Below, piece after piece: positions 1-9,259 of a DNA stretch of 64,000 bases. The notes beneath the pieces were generated by a model. The model did no database searches and had not been told where the DNA came from. It saw only the letters and a program-made list of their open reading frames with translations. The position numbers were made by a program, and so were the translations under genes. Numbering within the stretch: the stretch's first letter is position 1; the number at the start of each line of letters is the position of its first letter. This DNA comes from Paracoccus acridae (GTDB lineage Bacteria; Pseudomonadota; Alphaproteobacteria; Rhodobacterales; Rhodobacteraceae): positions 62,001 through 126,000 of the forward strand of contig NZ_BMIV01000008.1 in NCBI RefSeq assembly GCF_014642735.1, in the 5' to 3' direction.

Positions 1-984
1 TCGGGCAAGACGACGCTGCTCCGCATCATCGCGGGGCTGGACTGGCCCGATGCGGGGACGCTGTCCTTTGACGGCGCGGACTGGCTGGGGAAATCTGCCG
101 CCGAACGCCGCATCGGCTTTGTTTTCCAGCACTATGCCCTGTTTCCGCACATGACGGTGCGGGACAACATCGCCTTCGGCCTGTCGGTCCTGCCCCGGTC
201 CGAACGGCCCGGCAAGACGCAGATCGCCGCCACCGTGGACCGGCTGCTGGCCTTTCTGCAGATCGGCGGACTTGCCGACCGTTATCCGGCGGAACTGTCG
301 GGCGGGCAACGCCAGCGCGTCGCACTGGGCCGCGCCATGGCGATCGAGCCGCGCGTCCTGCTGCTGGACGAACCTTTCGGCGCGCTTGACGCCCAGGTCC
401 GCCGCGACCTGCGCCGCTGGCTGCGCGGCGTCCACGACAGCGCGGGCACCACCACCATCTTCGTCACCCATGACCAGGAGGAGGCGTTCGAACTGGCCGA
501 CCGGGTGGTCGTGATGAACGGCGGCGTCATTGAACAGACCGGCCAGCCGGACGAGATCTATGACCATCCCGCCACGCCCTTTGTCGCCCGCTTCCTGGGC
601 CTGACGGTCGAACTTCCGGTGACGATGCGCGCGGGCCGGGCACATGCGGCCGGCCTGGATCTGGCCGCCCTGCCCCGCCGCGCCATTCCCGACGGTCCCG
701 CGACGCTGTTCCTGCGGCCTGCCGACATCCTGCCTGTTCCCGATCCCCAGGCGCCCTTCCGCGTGGCCGAAATGGCGACGACGGGCGCCCTTCTGCGCAT
801 CGTGGCCGAGGACGGCACAGGCTGCCGTATCGAATCCGAGGTGCCGCGCCGCGACGGCCGCGACCTGCGCCAGGGCCAGCCCGTCGCGTTGCGTGCCGTG
901 GCAGGCCAGATCTTCCCCGGCAGCGGGCAACAGCCTGCCCAGCCGATCCATACCCCGATGACCCTCAAGGAGGCCCGCCCGTGA
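1..984 (+). CDS. cysA: Sulfate/thiosulfate ABC transporter ATP-binding protein, 5'-truncated by window edge
   Basis: The gene is open at the left edge; the first visible codons encode the end of Walker A (SGKTTLLR). A Q-loop ([11 protein letters not shown]), the ABC signature (LSGGQRQR), Walker B (LLLDEPF) and the switch histidine (FVTHDQEEA) follow. A C-terminal regulatory extension typical of the CysA/MalK group ends the protein. 327 residues are visible; the family usually has about 340-360, so little more than the start is missing. It energises import through CysT/CysW. It ends in a GTGA overlap with the substrate-binding gene, so the genes are translationally coupled. The order (cysA first) differs from cysPTWA of enterobacteria. 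Confidence 0.93.
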   Translation, partial: SGKTTLLRIIAGLDWPDAGTLSFDGADWLGKSAAERRIGFVFQHYALFPHMTVRDNIAFGLSVLPRSERPGKTQIAATVDRLLAFLQIGGLADRYPAELSGGQRQRVALGRAMAIEPRVLLLDEPFGALDAQVRRDLRRWLRGVHDSAGTTTIFVTHDQEEAFELADRVVVMNGGVIEQTGQPDEIYDHPATPFVARFLGLTVELPVTMRAGRAHAAGLDLAALPRRAIPDGPATLFLRPADILPVPDPQAPFRVAEMATTGALLRIVAEDGTGCRIESEVPRRDGRDLRQGQPVALRAVAGQIFPGSGQQPAQPIHTPMTLKEARP

Positions 985-1976
985 AAACCCGCTTGACCAC
1001 CGCCCTTGCCCTTGTGCTGGGCCTTGCCAGCCCTGTCGCCGCGCAGGACGCCATCCTGAACGTGTCCTATGACATCGCACGCGAACTGTTCGCCGAACTG
1101 AACCCCGTCTTCGCCGAGAAGTGGCAGGCCGAAACCGGCCGCAGCGTGACCATCGACCAGTCGCATGGCGGTTCGTCGAAGCAGGCCCGCGCGATCTTGG
1201 AAGGCCTGCCCGCCGATGTCGTGACCTTCAACCAGGTCACCGACATCGACGTCCTGGCCGAAGGCGGCATGGTCGATGAAAACTGGCGCGACGCATTTCC
1301 GAACCAGGCCTCGCCTTACTACTCGCTGCCGGCCTTCCTGGTGCGCGAAGGCAATCCGAAGAACATCGGCGACTGGGACGACCTGGCGGCCGAAGGCGTG
1401 CAGGTGATCTTCCCGAACCCCAAGACCAGCGGCAATGCGCGCTATACCTATCTGGCGGCCTATGCCTATGGGCTGGAGAAGAACAACGGCGACCAGGCCG
1501 CGGCGCAGGAGTTCGTGAAGAAGATCTTTGCCAATGTCCCGGTCTTCGACCAGGGCGGCCGCGCCGCGACCGCAACCTTTGCCGAACGAGGCCTGGGCGA
1601 CGTCCTGATCACCTTCGAGGCCGAGACCGGCGGCATCGCCCGCCAGTACGCCGATGCGAAACTGGAACGGGTCACGCCGTCCATGTCGGTCCTGGCCGAG
1701 TTCCCGGTGGCCATCGTCACCGAGAATGCCGAAAGCAAGGGCACGGCCGAGGTGTCGAAGGCCTATCTCGACTTCCTTTATTCCCCCGAGGCGCAGCGCA
1801 TCCTGGCCCAGAACTTCAACCGCGTGCATGACGACGCGATCACCGCCGAATTCGCCGCGAACTTCCCCGACGTGAAACTGGTCACGGTCGAGGACGTCTT
1901 CGGCGGCTGGGACAAGGTCCAGGAGGAACACTTCGCCGAAGGCGGCATCCTTGATTCCGTGTTCGTGAACCAATGA
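981..1976 (+). CDS. Periplasmic sulfate/thiosulfate-binding protein of the ABC importer
   Basis: This 331-residue Sbp/CysP-type solute-binding protein starts at a GTG that overlaps the cysA stop, with a strong AAGGAGG at 967-973. Residues 1-21 form a signal peptide (basic MKTR, hydrophobic core, cleavage after VAA), so the product is periplasmic. Family-typical segments are [22 protein letters not shown] (oxyanion-binding loop), [16 protein letters not shown] and DVLITFEAE. It should deliver sulfate or thiosulfate to CysT/CysW; the sequence alone does not separate Sbp from CysP preference. Its stop overlaps the cysT start by ATGA. Confidence 0.92.
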   Translation: MKTRLTTALALVLGLASPVAAQDAILNVSYDIARELFAELNPVFAEKWQAETGRSVTIDQSHGGSSKQARAILEGLPADVVTFNQVTDIDVLAEGGMVDENWRDAFPNQASPYYSLPAFLVREGNPKNIGDWDDLAAEGVQVIFPNPKTSGNARYTYLAAYAYGLEKNNGDQAAAQEFVKKIFANVPVFDQGGRAATATFAERGLGDVLITFEAETGGIARQYADAKLERVTPSMSVLAEFPVAIVTENAESKGTAEVSKAYLDFLYSPEAQRILAQNFNRVHDDAITAEFAANFPDVKLVTVEDVFGGWDKVQEEHFAEGGILDSVFVNQ

Positions 1977-2830
1977 GCGTTGCGGCGGTCATCGACGCCC
2001 CGGCGAGACGGCAGAAGCGTGTGCTTCCGGGCTTTGGCCTGACCATGGGCCTGACGCTGACCTATGTCGGCATCATCGTCCTTTTGCCCGTGATCGCCCT
2101 GGTGCTGAAGGGGGCCGAGATCGGTCCCGTCCGCTTCTGGGACATCGTGACCGCCCCCCGCACCTTGGCCGCGCTGCGGCTGACCATCACCGCCGCCGCG
2201 CTGGCGACGGTTTTCAACGCGCTCTATGGCTTGCTGATGGCATGGGTGCTGGTCCGGTATCGCTTTCCGGGGCGTCGGCTGCTGGACGCGATGATGGATA
2301 TCCCCTTCGCCCTTCCGACCGCCGTGGCCGGCCTGGCGCTGACGGCGCTGTTTTCCGAAAACGGCTGGTATGGCGCGATCCTGGCGCCTGCCGGGATCTC
2401 GGTCGTCTATACGATCTGGGGCGTGGCGATCGCGATGACCTTCACGTCCATTCCCTTCGTCGTGCGCACCGTGCAGCCGATCCTTGAGGATCTTGACCAC
2501 AGCCAGGAGGAAGCGGCCCGCACGCTGGGCGCGACGCCCTTCCAGATCTTCGCGCGCGTGATCTTTCCGGCCATCCTGCCCGCCTTCCTGATCGGCACCA
2601 CCATCGCCTTTGCCCGGTCGCTGGGTGAATTCGGCGCCGTCATTTTCATTGCGGGCAACCTGCCCATGAAGACCGAGATCGCCTCGCTTCTGGCCGTGAT
2701 CCGGCTTGAGGAATATGATTACAACGGCGCGGCCGCCATCGCCCTGACCCTGGTCGCCATCGCGCTTGTGCTGCTGGCCCTGTCGAATTGGCTGCAAGCC
2801 CGGCTGACGCGGCGGAGGGTTCCGGCATGA
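1973..2830 (+). CDS. cysT: Sulfate ABC transporter permease CysT
   Basis: This 285-residue inner-membrane permease has about six membrane helices. The EAA loop (EEAARTLGATPFQIFARVIFP) that docks on the ATPase is visible in its second half, followed by GEFGAVIFIAGNLP, characteristic of CysT/ModB permeases. The start ATG overlaps the preceding stop and the stop overlaps the cysW start, giving coupled translation. It forms the heterodimeric channel with CysW. Confidence 0.93.
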   Translation: MSVAAVIDAPARRQKRVLPGFGLTMGLTLTYVGIIVLLPVIALVLKGAEIGPVRFWDIVTAPRTLAALRLTITAAALATVFNALYGLLMAWVLVRYRFPGRRLLDAMMDIPFALPTAVAGLALTALFSENGWYGAILAPAGISVVYTIWGVAIAMTFTSIPFVVRTVQPILEDLDHSQEEAARTLGATPFQIFARVIFPAILPAFLIGTTIAFARSLGEFGAVIFIAGNLPMKTEIASLLAVIRLEEYDYNGAAAIALTLVAIALVLLALSNWLQARLTRRRVPA

Positions 2831-3660
2831 TGCCCGCAGCCACCCCCGCAACCCTTGCTCCGCGGCAGGATCGCCGCGCGCCCTTGCTGCTGATCGGTCT
2901 GGCCGTGGCGCTGACGCTGTTCATCGTCGTAGTGCCGCTGGCCTATATCTTCTGGCGCGCGCTGTCGCAGGGCTTTGCGGTCTTCGCGCAGAACATCATG
3001 GCGCCCGACACGCTGCACGCGATCTGGCTGACCACGGTGGTGGCGGTGATCACGCTGCCCATCAACCTTGTCGTCGGTATCAGCGCCGCCTGGCTGATCG
3101 CGCGGTTCACCTTTCCGGGCCGCAAGCTGCTGCTGACGATCATCGAACTGCCGTTTTCGATTTCGCCCATCATCGCCGGGGTGTGCTATCTGCTGCTGTA
3201 TGGGCGTCAGGGGCTGCTTGGGCCCACCTTGGCGGCGGGCGACATCAAGATCCTGTTCGCGCTGCCAGGCATCGTCCTGGTGACGCTGTTCGTGACCGGA
3301 CCCTTTGTCGCGCGCGAGGTCCTGCCGCTGATGCAGGCCCAGGGGTCGGAACAGGAACAGGCGGCACTGACCCTTGGCGCATCCGGCTGGCAGGTGTTTC
3401 GCCGGGTGACCCTGCCCAACATCCGCTGGGCGCTGCTTTACGGGGCGGTCCTTGCGACGGCGCGGGCGGTCGGGGAATTCGGCGCGGTGTCGGTGGTGTC
3501 GGGGGCGATCCGGGGGCAGACGAACACCCTGCCCTTGCAGATCGAACTGCTGTTCAACGACCTGAACATCGTCGGCGCCTTTGCGGCGGCCTCCACCCTG
3601 ACGCTGATCGCGCTTGTGGTGCTGGTCCTGAAAACCATCATCGAGGGCCGGACCCGCTGA
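2827..3660 (+). CDS. cysW: Sulfate ABC transporter permease CysW
   Basis: This 277-residue permease is the partner of CysT, with about six membrane helices and an EAA loop (EQAALTLGASGWQVFRRVTLP) followed by GEFGAVSVVSGAIRGQTNTLPL. The ATG at 2827 is chosen because it overlaps the cysT stop (ATGA) and has GGAGGG at 2815-2820; an ATG immediately after it is an alternative. The stop codon directly abuts that of the convergent dctD gene. Both stops lie in a 14-base perfect palindrome (3653-3666), with no U-tract. Confidence 0.92.
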   Translation: MMPAATPATLAPRQDRRAPLLLIGLAVALTLFIVVVPLAYIFWRALSQGFAVFAQNIMAPDTLHAIWLTTVVAVITLPINLVVGISAAWLIARFTFPGRKLLLTIIELPFSISPIIAGVCYLLLYGRQGLLGPTLAAGDIKILFALPGIVLVTLFVTGPFVAREVLPLMQAQGSEQEQAALTLGASGWQVFRRVTLPNIRWALLYGAVLATARAVGEFGAVSVVSGAIRGQTNTLPLQIELLFNDLNIVGAFAAASTLTLIALVVLVLKTIIEGRTR

Positions 3661-4980
3661 TCAGCGGCGGAAATCGGTGGGCTTGATCCCGTGGCGGGCC
3701 AGCTTGTCGTAAAAGGTCTTGCGCGGCAGTTGCAGCCGCCCCATCGCCGCCGTGGCATTGCCCCCTGAAAGGCGCAGGGCGTCGCGGATCAACTCTCGCT
3801 CGTATGCCGCGACCAGATCCGAAAGGCCTGGCGGATCGCCGTCGTCCCCTGCCTCGAAGGGGGTCACGCCGATGGCCTGGCTTTCGGCAAAGCCGCGCAG
3901 TTCCGGCAGGTTGCCGGGCCAGCCATGCCCCGACAGCCGCGCCTTGACCGCCCCGGTCAGTTCGGGCGCGGGCCGGTCCAGCCGGGCGCAGGCCGCCAGC
4001 AGGAAATGACGATACAGCGCCGGGATATCCTCGCGCCGTTCTGCCAGCGAAGGAACCGGCAGGACGGTGCCCGACAAGCGATAGAACAGGCGCGCATCGA
4101 AGGGGCCTTCGCCCAAGCGCGCCGGATCAACCGTGGTCGAGGCGAGAAGCTGCACATCCATCGGCCGGGCGGCTGCGGCGCCAGCGGGCCAGAACTCGCC
4201 CGCCTCAAGGATCGCGGCCAGCCGCGCCTGCATCGGCGGCGTCAAGGCATCCACGCGGTCCAGGAACAACACGCCACGCTGCGCCCGTTCCAGTTGCCCG
4301 ACCTGCCGGGTGCCGCGCGGACCCGGGGCATCGCTGCCCAGCAGATCGGCATCGAACCGGGCCTCGTCCAAGGCATCGCAGGCCAGATGCACAAAGGGGC
4401 GGGCGCGCCGCGGGCCCTGGCGGTGGATCGCGCGGGCAACCGACAGCTTGCCCACACCCTGCGGGCCGGTCAGAAGCACGCTGCCCTCGGCGACGGCCAC
4501 GCGGTCCAGGGCGGCGCGCAGATGGACCATCACCTCGCTGCCGCCCGCAAGTTCGGGAAAGCCGTCCGAGGCGTCATGGCTTGCCTGTCGCAACTGGCGG
4601 TTTTCAAGGATCAGGGCGCGGGCCGACACCGCCCGGTTCACCGCAGCCAGCAACACATCGCGCGACACGGGCTTGGTCAGGAAATCATACGCCCCGGCCT
4701 TCAGCGCCGCCACCGCCATGGGCACGTCGCCATGCCCGGTCAAAAGGATCACCGGCAGGTCGGCGTCGATCGCGTGCAGGCGCTGAAACAGTTGCAGCCC
4801 GTCCATGCCGGGCATCCGCACATCGGACAGCAGCACGCCCGGATAATCACGCGTCACCCCCTTCAGCGCATCCTCGGCAAGGCCGAAATCCTCGACCTGC
4901 AAACCCGCCATCTGCAAGGTCTGAACCTGTGCCGCGCGCAGGTCTTCGTCGTCATCCACCAGGCGCACCAGTCCGGTCAT
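3661..4980 (-). CDS. dctD: DctD-like NtrC-family response regulator with degenerate AAA+ domain
   Basis: This 439-residue protein has a receiver domain (acidic pocket D9-D11, phosphoacceptor D53, T81, K103), a central AAA+ domain from about residue 145, and a C-terminal Fis-type helix-turn-helix (SGGNATAAMGRLQLPRKTFYDKL). It pairs with DctB (ATGA overlap) and should control dctA, divergent beyond dctB. The AAA+ domain is unusual. Walker A is GPQGVGKL (172-179). The place of the GAFTGA sigma-54 contact loop (about 218-225) reads DAPGPRGT. Walker B is LFLDRV, with arginine (R242) instead of the catalytic glutamate, and sensor I is STT. From the family one would expect loss of sigma-54 activation; as with Rhodobacter capsulatus NtrC it may activate sigma-70 polymerase (inference). 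Confidence 0.88.
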   Translation of the reverse strand: MTGLVRLVDDDEDLRAAQVQTLQMAGLQVEDFGLAEDALKGVTRDYPGVLLSDVRMPGMDGLQLFQRLHAIDADLPVILLTGHGDVPMAVAALKAGAYDFLTKPVSRDVLLAAVNRAVSARALILENRQLRQASHDASDGFPELAGGSEVMVHLRAALDRVAVAEGSVLLTGPQGVGKLSVARAIHRQGPRRARPFVHLACDALDEARFDADLLGSDAPGPRGTRQVGQLERAQRGVLFLDRVDALTPPMQARLAAILEAGEFWPAGAAAARPMDVQLLASTTVDPARLGEGPFDARLFYRLSGTVLPVPSLAERREDIPALYRHFLLAACARLDRPAPELTGAVKARLSGHGWPGNLPELRGFAESQAIGVTPFEAGDDGDPPGLSDLVAAYERELIRDALRLSGGNATAAMGRLQLPRKTFYDKLARHGIKPTDFRR

Positions 4981-6683
4981 GCCGCTTTCCTCAGGGTCAG
5001 GCGGAAGGTTGCCCCCTGACCCGTCACCGGGGCCTCGGCGATCAGTTCGCCCCCAAGGTCACGCGCGATGTCGCGGGAAATCACAAGCCCCAGCCCAAGC
5101 CCCTGGGCCTTGCTGGTGGCAAAGGGGGCGAAAAGCTGCGCGATCACCTGGGGCGAAAGACCGGGACCGTTGTCCGACACCGTCAGCGCGACATGGTCGC
5201 CATCCTCCTCGACCCCGATGCGGATCCAGGGATCGACACGGCCCTCCTGCGCCTCGAAGGCGTTTGCCAGCAGGTTGACCAGGATCTGTTCCACCCGCAC
5301 CCGTTCGCCCAGGACCGCAAGGCTGTCCGGGATGGCGGGCAGATGAACCGGCATGTCGCCCGCCTTGCGCCGGCTTGTGGTCAGCATCAGCGATGCGTCG
5401 ATCGCCGAACGCAGGGGAACGGCCCCCACCTCTCCGGTGGCCTTGCGGGCAAAGCCGCGAAGCTGGTCGGTGATCTGGCCGATCCGGTCCGTCATGCGCG
5501 CGATCCGGGCAAGGTTGTCGCCTGCCGGTCCGTCCGGCAGCATCGCCTGTCCGTTTTCGGCCAGCAGGCGGATCGTGGCCAGCGGCTGGTTGATCTCGTG
5601 CGCGACGCCGGCGGTGATCTGGCCCATGGTGGCCAGCTTGTTGGCCTGCACAAGGTCCGCCTGCATCTGCGACAAACGTTGCTGGGCCAGCTGGCGTTCG
5701 CGTATCTCCTCGGACAGGTCGCGGGTGCGTTCGGCCACGGCACGTTCCAGTTCCGCGCGATGGGTGCGGTCGGCGCGGGCCTTGCGGGCGGCGCGAAGGC
5801 GCGCGCGGCGGGCCTGGTCGGCAAGCGCCATCAGCAGCAGCGTCGCCAGGCCCGCAGCGCCTGCGGCATAGGCGGCTGTCTGGTCTGCTTCCCGGGTCGG
5901 CATGTGCATGGACAGCGTCCATCCCGTTCCCCGCACCGGAAGGGTGATCGCCAGGCTGTCGGGCACGGCGGGCGGCGTGGTGGTGAACCGAAGATGCGGG
6001 TCGGTGGTAATGATGACGCGGCCCTCTGCCTCGGTCACATGGGTCGCGTTCGGGCTGCGCGCCCAGGCCGCCTCCAACGTGTCGAATTCCATCTTGACAA
6101 CGACCACCCCAAGAAGCGCGTCGCCGTCCCGCACGTCATGGGACAGATACAACCCCGGCTGGCCGCTGACGGTGCCAAGCGCGAATTCCATGGCCGTGGC
6201 CTGGGTCAGCGCCTGCCTGAAATAGTTGCGAAAGCTGTAGTCGTGGCCCACGAAGCTGTCCGGCATGTTCCAGTTCGACGCGGCGATGGTATGGCCGGTG
6301 TCCTCCATCAGATACATGACCGAGCTTTGCGTCTCCTCGCGCAAGCGTTCCAGCTTGGCCGACACCGCGTCGCCTTCGTCGAACTCGCGTCGCAGCGCGG
6401 CCTTGACCACCGCGTCGTCGGCCAGGATCGCCACGACGGACCGTTGCCGGTCAAGGATGCTTTCCAGCGTCAGCGCGCGGGACTGCGCCGCCGCCAGACC
6501 TTCGGCACGCAGATCCTCCAATGCCCCGGCCCGGATCACCCAGAAGGCGGTGGCGGGCACCAGCACCAGAAAGGCCATGGCCAGCAGGATCGCCAGCCAT
6601 CCCGCAACGCGCGGCAAGACCGGCGAATCGCTGGCAACCGACGATCTGTGCTGCGTATCGCGCACGCCTTCCTGTCCCCGCAT
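4977..6683 (-). CDS. dctB: C4-dicarboxylate sensor histidine kinase DctB
   Basis: This 568-residue membrane kinase has a first transmembrane helix at about residues 24-50 and a periplasmic sensor region of about 240 residues (double Cache/PAS-like in the DctB family). A second helix lies near residue 270, followed by an arginine/glutamate-rich coiled coil. HisKA has the phosphorylatable histidine in [14 protein letters not shown]. The HATPase domain has [16 protein letters not shown] and [11 protein letters not shown]. It senses external succinate, fumarate or malate in characterised homologues. It is co-translated with dctD. Its start lies 189 bases from that of dctA, and an operator-like dyad sits two bases upstream of its ATG. 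Confidence 0.92.
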   Translation of the reverse strand: MRGQEGVRDTQHRSSVASDSPVLPRVAGWLAILLAMAFLVLVPATAFWVIRAGALEDLRAEGLAAAQSRALTLESILDRQRSVVAILADDAVVKAALRREFDEGDAVSAKLERLREETQSSVMYLMEDTGHTIAASNWNMPDSFVGHDYSFRNYFRQALTQATAMEFALGTVSGQPGLYLSHDVRDGDALLGVVVVKMEFDTLEAAWARSPNATHVTEAEGRVIITTDPHLRFTTTPPAVPDSLAITLPVRGTGWTLSMHMPTREADQTAAYAAGAAGLATLLLMALADQARRARLRAARKARADRTHRAELERAVAERTRDLSEEIRERQLAQQRLSQMQADLVQANKLATMGQITAGVAHEINQPLATIRLLAENGQAMLPDGPAGDNLARIARMTDRIGQITDQLRGFARKATGEVGAVPLRSAIDASLMLTTSRRKAGDMPVHLPAIPDSLAVLGERVRVEQILVNLLANAFEAQEGRVDPWIRIGVEEDGDHVALTVSDNGPGLSPQVIAQLFAPFATSKAQGLGLGLVISRDIARDLGGELIAEAPVTGQGATFRLTLRKAA

Positions 6684-6684
6684 G

Positions 6685-6702
6685 GTGTTTCAGATCCCAC
6701 AC
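6685..6702. promoter_or_regulatory. Second DctD-type operator candidate
   Basis: An 18-base imperfect dyad with GTGT/ACAC ends lies directly upstream of dctB. Its centre is 32 bases, about three helical turns, from the stronger site at 6717-6734. The right half resembles the DctD half-site. Tandem, helically phased sites are the usual DctD arrangement; this one may also affect dctBD itself. Confidence 0.4.
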
Positions 6703-6716
6703 TAGCAGCTTGGGCC

Positions 6717-6734
6717 TGTGCGGAAAACCACACA
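6717..6734. promoter_or_regulatory. DctD-binding-site-like inverted repeat upstream of dctA
   Basis: TGTGCGGAAAACCACACA is an 18-base dyad very close to the DctD operator known from rhizobia (as I recall it, TGTGCGG-N4-CCGCACA type). It lies about 67 bases upstream of a sigma-70-like -35 element and 138 bases before the dctA start, a distance that suits an activator site. Confidence 0.62.
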
Positions 6735-6800
6735 TATTCCCCATGCCGCTCTGCAAAAACAGTCATGTTTTCAGCGCATTGCAGCCATGCAGCAAGTTTT

Positions 6801-6828
6801 TTGGGCTGCCCTGCCCACGTTCTAGAAT
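6801..6828 (+). promoter_or_regulatory. Sigma-70-like promoter of dctA
   Basis: TTGGGC (6801-6806) and TAGAAT (6823-6828) are separated by 16 bases and would give a leader of roughly 37 bases. No GG-N10-GC sigma-54 element is visible in the region. This agrees with a DctD that has lost its sigma-54 contact loop. Confidence 0.5.
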
Positions 6829-6871
6829 GTCCTTCATCCAAACGACATCCAAGGCAGGAGGAGGCCTTTCC

Positions 6872-8242
6872 ATGCAGCTGGACACTTCCGCGCAGCCCGT
6901 GGCCCACGAAAAGAGGCCGTTCTATCACCACCTCTATTTCCAGGTCATCATCGCCATCGCGGCTGGCGCGTTGCTGGGACACTTCTATCCCGAAACCGGC
7001 GAGGCGCTGAAGCCGCTGGGCGACGCCTTCATCAAGCTGGTCAAGATGATCATCGCGCCGGTGATCTTCCTGACCATCGTGACCGGCCTTGCGGGGATGG
7101 GTTCGCTGCGCGGCGTGGGTTCGGTCGTGGGCAAGGCCTTCGCCTATTTCCTGACCTTCTCGACGCTGGCGCTGATCGTGGGCCTGATCGTGGCGAACGT
7201 CGTCCAGCCGGGATCGGGGATGAACATCGACCCGGCCAGCCTGGATTCAGGGGCGGTGGCGACCTATACCGAAAAGGCGCACGAGACGTCGCTGACCGGC
7301 TTCGTCATGGACATCATCCCCACGACGCTGGTGTCGGCCTTCGTGGAAGGCAACATCCTGCAGGTGCTGTTCGTGGCGATCCTGTTCGGCGTCGGCCTGA
7401 TCCTGGTCGGCGACAAGGGCAAGCCGGTGCTGAACATCCTGGAATCGGCCAGCTTCGCGATCTTCCGCGTGGTGGACATCCTGATGAAGGCCGCCCCCAT
7501 CGGCGCCTTCGGGGCCTTTGCCTTCACCATCGGCAAATACGGCATCGCGTCGATCATGAACCTGGCGATGCTGGTGGGGACGTTCTACCTGACCTCGGCC
7601 ATGTTCGTGATCGTGGTCCTGGGGGCCGTCTGCCTTGCCAACGGCTTCTCGATCTTCCGGCTGATCTCGTATCTCAAGGCGGAAATCCTGCTGGTGCTGG
7701 GCACCTCGTCGTCGGAATCCGCGCTGCCCTCGCTGATGGAAAAGATGGAGAAGGCAGGCTGCGCCCGTCCCGTGGTGGGATTGGTCGTGCCGACCGGATA
7801 CAGCTTCAACCTGGACGGCACCAACATCTACATGACGCTGGCCGCGCTGTTCATCGCCCAAGCCACCAACACCGACCTGTCGCTGCAACAGCAGGTGCTG
7901 CTGCTGCTGGTCGCGATGCTGTCGTCCAAGGGTGCGGCGGGCGTCACCGGCGCGGGCTTCATCACCCTGGCCGCCACCTTGTCGGTCGTCCCAACCGTTC
8001 CGGTCGCCGGGATGGCGCTGATCCTGGGCGTGGACCGCTTCATGTCGGAATGCCGGTCGATCACCAACTTCATCGGCAACGCCGTCGCCACCGTGGTCGT
8101 CAGCCGCTGGCAGGGCGCGCTTGACCGCGAGACGTTCGACGCCGTGATGGGTGGGCGCGAACCCGACAGCCCGGCCGCGCCCGTGACTGGCCTTGCCTTG
8201 CACCCCGCCGGGCTGCAACTGGGCGAACGCAGCGCCGACTGA
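6872..8242 (+). CDS. dctA: C4-dicarboxylate:proton/sodium symporter DctA (DAACS family)
   Basis: This 456-residue symporter starts at the ATG following AGGAGGAGG (6857-6865); an in-frame extension upstream lacks a ribosome site and crosses the regulatory dyads. Family motifs are the serine-rich re-entrant loop ([18 protein letters not shown]), the substrate/ion-binding stretch [16 protein letters not shown], and [22 protein letters not shown] near the end. It takes up succinate, fumarate and malate at the inner membrane. Control by the divergent dctBD is indicated by the operators between them. A strong terminator follows. Confidence 0.95.
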   Translation: MQLDTSAQPVAHEKRPFYHHLYFQVIIAIAAGALLGHFYPETGEALKPLGDAFIKLVKMIIAPVIFLTIVTGLAGMGSLRGVGSVVGKAFAYFLTFSTLALIVGLIVANVVQPGSGMNIDPASLDSGAVATYTEKAHETSLTGFVMDIIPTTLVSAFVEGNILQVLFVAILFGVGLILVGDKGKPVLNILESASFAIFRVVDILMKAAPIGAFGAFAFTIGKYGIASIMNLAMLVGTFYLTSAMFVIVVLGAVCLANGFSIFRLISYLKAEILLVLGTSSSESALPSLMEKMEKAGCARPVVGLVVPTGYSFNLDGTNIYMTLAALFIAQATNTDLSLQQQVLLLLVAMLSSKGAAGVTGAGFITLAATLSVVPTVPVAGMALILGVDRFMSECRSITNFIGNAVATVVVSRWQGALDRETFDAVMGGREPDSPAAPVTGLALHPAGLQLGERSAD

Positions 8243-8263
8243 TCCTTCCCTCGGGAACGCAAG

Positions 8264-8291
8264 GGCACCGCAGCGATGCGGTGCCTTTTTT
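8264..8291 (+). terminator. Rho-independent terminator after dctA
   Basis: A perfect 9-bp stem (GGCACCGCA/TGCGGTGCC) with a GCGA loop is followed by six T. The same stem lies just past the stop of the convergent dehydrogenase gene but lacks a U-tract in that direction. Confidence 0.9.
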
Positions 8292-8293
8292 CG

Positions 8294-9259
8294 TCAGACG
8301 AGAACGTCGATATCGCGCGGCGGAATGCCCTGGTGGACCGCCAGCAGGTTTTCCATCATCCGCATGATGGTGGGCGCGAAACCTGCCGCATCCAGCGCGC
8401 CAAGATGCGGCGTCAGCACCACCCGGTCCAGCCCCAGCAGCGGATTGTCGGGCGTGATCGGCTCGACCGAGAACACGTCGATCCCCGCCCCGCGCAGCCG
8501 GCCTTGGCGGATCGCGTCGGCCAGGTCGCCCTCGACCAACACGCCCCCGCGCGCGGCATTGACCAGGATCGCGTCGGGCTTCATCAGCGCCAGGCGGCGG
8601 GCGTCGATCAGGTCGCGGGTGCTGTCGTTCAGGTCGCAGTTCAGCGTGACCACGTCGGATGCCGCCAGCAGGTCGTCCAGCGGCGCGAAGCAGGCGTTCA
8701 GGTCCGCCTCCTCGGGCTGCGGCAGGGGGGTGCGCTTGGTGTAAAGGACCGGGCAGCCAAAGCCCCGCAGCAGCCGGGCTAGGGCCTTGCCGATGTAACC
8801 CATGCCGACGATGCCCACCGTACGTCCCGACAGCGTGGTCGAGGTCGGTCCGACCTGTCCCTTGGGCCAGCCGCCGTTCAGGATACCGACATGGCCGCGC
8901 ACGATGTTGCGGTTCACCGCAAGGATCAGGCCCAGGGTCGTTTCCGCCACCGCAACGGCATTTGATCCGGTCGTGCGCAACACGCGCACGCCATGCCGCC
9001 GGGCCGCATCCAGGTCGATCCCGTCATAGCCGACGCCCCATTTGTGAACCGCCCGCAGCCCCCGCGTGGCGAACATCTGGTCCGTCACCGGCATGTCGCC
9101 GCTGATCGCAAAGCTGGCGCCTTGCAGCGCGGCAAGCTGATCCTTCGGATCACGGGATGCTGCGGCGGTCAGCACCCATCCTTGCGGCAGGAAGGGCCGG
9201 ATGCGGTCCAGACGTTCGGGCGCGGCCGGGTCAAGAAGGACGACATGGGCCATGGTCAT
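8294..9259 (-). CDS. D-isomer-specific 2-hydroxyacid dehydrogenase, PGDH-like
   Basis: This 321-residue NAD-dependent dehydrogenase has the dinucleotide fold GIVGMGYIGKALA and the active-site arginine in NAARGGVL. A glutamate in DVFSVEPI and the catalytic histidine in TPHLGALDAA follow. Closest groups by motif are phosphoglycerate dehydrogenase-like and hydroxypyruvate/glyoxylate reductases; there is no ACT domain, so serA itself is unlikely. It is the last gene of the liv-type operon and starts at an ATG overlapping the preceding stop (ATGA), so it is probably co-translated with the GGT-family enzyme. It plausibly oxidises or reduces a 2-hydroxy acid made by that pathway. Confidence 0.85.
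   Translation of the reverse strand: MTMAHVVLLDPAAPERLDRIRPFLPQGWVLTAAASRDPKDQLAALQGASFAISGDMPVTDQMFATRGLRAVHKWGVGYDGIDLDAARRHGVRVLRTTGSNAVAVAETTLGLILAVNRNIVRGHVGILNGGWPKGQVGPTSTTLSGRTVGIVGMGYIGKALARLLRGFGCPVLYTKRTPLPQPEEADLNACFAPLDDLLAASDVVTLNCDLNDSTRDLIDARRLALMKPDAILVNAARGGVLVEGDLADAIRQGRLRGAGIDVFSVEPITPDNPLLGLDRVVLTPHLGALDAAGFAPTIMRMMENLLAVHQGIPPRDIDVLV

Noticed and set aside
3653..3666. Palindrome CCGCTGATCAGCGG at the cysW/dctD stops as a terminator
   Set aside because: The stem cannot leave a loop and no U-tract follows in either direction; probably a by-product of abutting stop codons.
6735..6860. A sigma-54 (-24/-12) promoter for dctA
   Set aside because: No GG-N10-GC pair with TGGCAC/TTGC likeness was found; TTGGGC-N16-TAGAAT fits better.
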